Shown: piece after piece, positions 62,295 to 64,000 of the stretch | How the letters are laid out: every line of letters begins with the position of its first letter | Numbering within the stretch: position 1 is the stretch's first letter | Assembly: GCF_000759025.1 (NCBI RefSeq) | Contig: NZ_JPOS01000039.1 | Span: 310,001 to 374,000 of the forward strand | Reading direction: 5' to 3' | Origin: Phaeodactylibacter xiamenensis | Lineage (GTDB): Bacteria; Bacteroidota; Bacteroidia; Chitinophagales; Saprospiraceae | Length of the DNA: 64,000 nucleotides | Translations under genes and position numbers: made by a program | Notes under the pieces: model-generated | The model's database searches: none | What the model was told of the DNA's origin: nothing | Seen by the model: only the letters and a program-made list of their open reading frames with translations

Positions 62295-64000
62295 TTAATA
62301 CGACAGCAAATAAGGCATACGGGCCTGCACACCCTTACTTTCCGCCAAGTCTTTCACCAGCCGGTAATGGTTGTATTGGTCACCCAGCTGATACTTCAGC
62401 ATCGCCTGTGCACGGACGTTTTCTTCGCCCAGCCACTGTTCCATTAGTTGCTGAAAAGGATCCTTGACCTTTGGGTAATCGGTAGTTCGGTATTCATCCA
62501 GTTCTGCCAGCGTAGCGGCGGCATCAATGGCGCGGTCCAGCCCGCCGAGGGCGTCCACCAGCCCGATTTTGAGGCCTGCATTACCGGTCCAGACCCGTCC
62601 CTGTGCAATCGCGTGGACGGAATCTCTGGGTAGCCCGCGGCCTTCGCTTACCCGCTGCAGGAAAGTCTCATACATACTATCGGTGCGGATTTGCATCAGG
62701 CGCGCGCCCTGAGGGGACATCGGGAAGAATGGCGTAATGCCAAGGGAGAAATCGCCGGTCTTCACCGTATCGAAGTGGATGCCCAGCTTCTCGTTCATCA
62801 ACTCGCTGGCATCCGGGATCAGGGAAAAGACGCCGATGGAGCCGGTCAGGGTATTGGGCTCGGCAAAAATCGAATCGGCGGCTGCGGAGATATAGTAACC
62901 TCCGGAAGCTGCGTAGTCGCCCATTGACACGACCACCGGTTTGCCGGCTTCCTGTGTCAGGCGGATTTCCTTCCAGATGTTTTCGGAAGCCATGGCACTG
63001 CCGCCCGGTGAGTTGACCCGGAGTACAACGGCTTTGATGCGGTCGCTTTTGCGGGCCTCTTTGATGTATTTTACGTACTGCTCGTCACCTATTGTGCCCG
63101 GTGTCCCATTGCCATCCACAATAGCGCCTTCTGCATAAATAATGGCGATCTTGTCTTTGACGGAGTAATCTTTGTCTGCTTTGCTGGCTTTGGCATAGGT
63201 GCTCAGTCCCACCCGCTTGATGTCTTCGTCTTCTTCAAGCCCAAGGCGCTCGCGGAGGCGGTCGAGGGCAGCGTCCCGGTGGTCGATTACATCGACAAGG
63301 CCGCTGCTCAGCGCGCTGTTGGGGTCAATACCTTCGTAGTCGTTGGCAATCTGCCGGAGCTCCGGTACACTTAGTCCGCGGGCGTCGCTCAGCCCCATCA
63401 GAAAGTGGTGGTACACATCATCCAGGTAAGTGCGGATTTGCTGCCGGTTGGCATCGCTCAGTTCATTAAGGCGGTAGGGCTCGGTAGCGCCTTTGAATTT
63501 GCCGGCGTAGTATACCTGCATGTTGACGCCAATGCGGTCCAGCATGTCCTTGAAGAACGGGATTTGCGTGGAGAAGCCACGTAAGTCCACGATACCCAGT
63601 GGATTGAGTAAGACCTCATCAGCAGTAGCCGCCAGGTAGTAGCCGGCCTGCGTGTAGTAGTCGCCGTAGGCAATGATGAATTTGCCTTTTTTCTTGAAAT
63701 CCACCAGCGCATCGCGGATCACTCCTGAGGAGGCGAGCCCGATAGCGCTTAGCTGCTCCGGCTCCAGAAATATACCTTTGATGTCGTCGTCCTCAGCTGC
63801 CCGGTCAATGGCATCTACGATTGCGGTCAGGCCAAGGGTACTCTCCGTTTCGAAAGCGAAGGGGTCGATTTCCAGGTTGTTGGTTTGCTCCGGGATGGGG
63901 CGGTCGAGGGTTAGGTGGAGCACCGAGTTGGCCTCTACATCCTTTACTTTTTCGGATGCGCTGATTGCCTGCCCGATCACAAGGGCACCAATGCCCATGA
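62295..64000 (-). CDS. sppA: Signal peptide peptidase SppA, 67-kDa type (5' end cut)
   Basis: At least 567 residues; the frame is open to the window edge, and GIGALVIGQAISASEK at the visible start looks like the end of the N-terminal membrane anchor, so the true start is likely outside. Two ClpP-like S49 domains: the first with the lysine of YYAGKFKGATEPY and the second with the serine of GDYAASGGYYISAAAD. It degrades leftover signal peptides in the inner membrane. Length and domain order fit the full E. coli-type SppA. Confidence 0.92.
   Translation of the reverse strand, partial: MGIGALVIGQAISASEKVKDVEANSVLHLTLDRPIPEQTNNLEIDPFAFETESTLGLTAIVDAIDRAAEDDDIKGIFLEPEQLSAIGLASSGVIRDALVDFKKKGKFIIAYGDYYTQAGYYLAATADEVLLNPLGIVDLRGFSTQIPFFKDMLDRIGVNMQVYYAGKFKGATEPYRLNELSDANRQQIRTYLDDVYHHFLMGLSDARGLSVPELRQIANDYEGIDPNSALSSGLVDVIDHRDAALDRLRERLGLEEDEDIKRVGLSTYAKASKADKDYSVKDKIAIIYAEGAIVDGNGTPGTIGDEQYVKYIKEARKSDRIKAVVLRVNSPGGSAMASENIWKEIRLTQEAGKPVVVSMGDYAASGGYYISAAADSIFAEPNTLTGSIGVFSLIPDASELMNEKLGIHFDTVKTGDFSLGITPFFPMSPQGARLMQIRTDSMYETFLQRVSEGRGLPRDSVHAIAQGRVWTGNAGLKIGLVDALGGLDRAIDAAATLAELDEYRTTDYPKVKDPFQQLMEQWLGEENVRAQAMLKYQLGDQYNHYRLVKDLAESKGVQARMPYLLSY

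Overview
The window reads as chromosomal DNA of a Bacteroidota bacterium, most likely of the Saprospiria (Lewinella/Phaeodactylibacter-type); the class-level placement is inference. Supporting signs are three large secreted proteins with C-terminal type IX secretion (T9SS) sorting domains, a Bacteroidota-type dihydroorotase with QVHFRDPG at the metal site, the parA-parB-DUF5683 gene order, two-component propeller and LytTR signalling, TAnnTTTG-like promoter elements, and the general absence of strong Shine-Dalgarno sites. No rRNA or tRNA gene, CRISPR array or intact transposase was recognised.

Layout. 1-5.7 kb: 5' part of a bifunctional rhamnulose-1-phosphate aldolase/dehydrogenase (cut by the window edge), a decayed copy of a DUF4010 gene, pyrC, an intact MgtC/DUF4010 membrane protein, a small hypothetical, and an envelope protein whose signal peptide carries an in-frame palindromic insertion. 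5.8-17.3 kb: a defence island on the minus strand in the order hsdM-hsdS-(decayed DUF433/DUF5615 toxin-antitoxin)-HTH/ImmA-DUF4411 toxin-antitoxin-hsdR, flanked by a truncated PH-domain gene and a divergent WYL regulator. 17.4-20.5 kb: an unrecognised 748-residue membrane protein and a small membrane protein. 20.7-26.5 kb: sialidase-like protein, TPR histidine kinase with LytTR regulator, lipocalin-like lipoprotein. 26.9-30.6 kb: iron uptake (Cys-cluster protein, feoA, feoB) and a beta-barrel protein. 30.7-45.4 kb: T9SS metalloprotease, ECF sigma/membrane-anchored barrel/lipoprotein operon, 31-residue microprotein, alpha/beta hydrolase, two tandem paralogous T9SS surface proteins. 45.7-53.9 kb: frameshifted potassium channel, priA, SH3 lipoprotein, 1316-residue propeller histidine kinase. 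54.0-55.0 kb: a 1-kb cluster of degenerate hairpin repeats. 55.1-64 kb: membrane proteins, DUF5683, DUF6155, parB, parA, UPF0173 hydrolase, FMN reductase and sppA (5' end cut).

The most unusual aspect is repeat content. I find seven unrelated palindromic elements of nearly the same size (about 123-143 bp) between genes or inside one gene, a 104-bp two-hairpin element present twice with one mismatch, and hairpin repeats whose stems differ by paired substitutions while the loop is kept. One palindrome is bounded by an 8-bp direct repeat and, with it, adds exactly 45 codons to a signal-peptide region; another is bounded by 14-bp direct repeats. Together they suggest a population of small non-autonomous mobile or REPIN-like elements; their mobiliser is not in this window. 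Coordinates and translations were read by eye; database-dependent names are from recognition, not searches.
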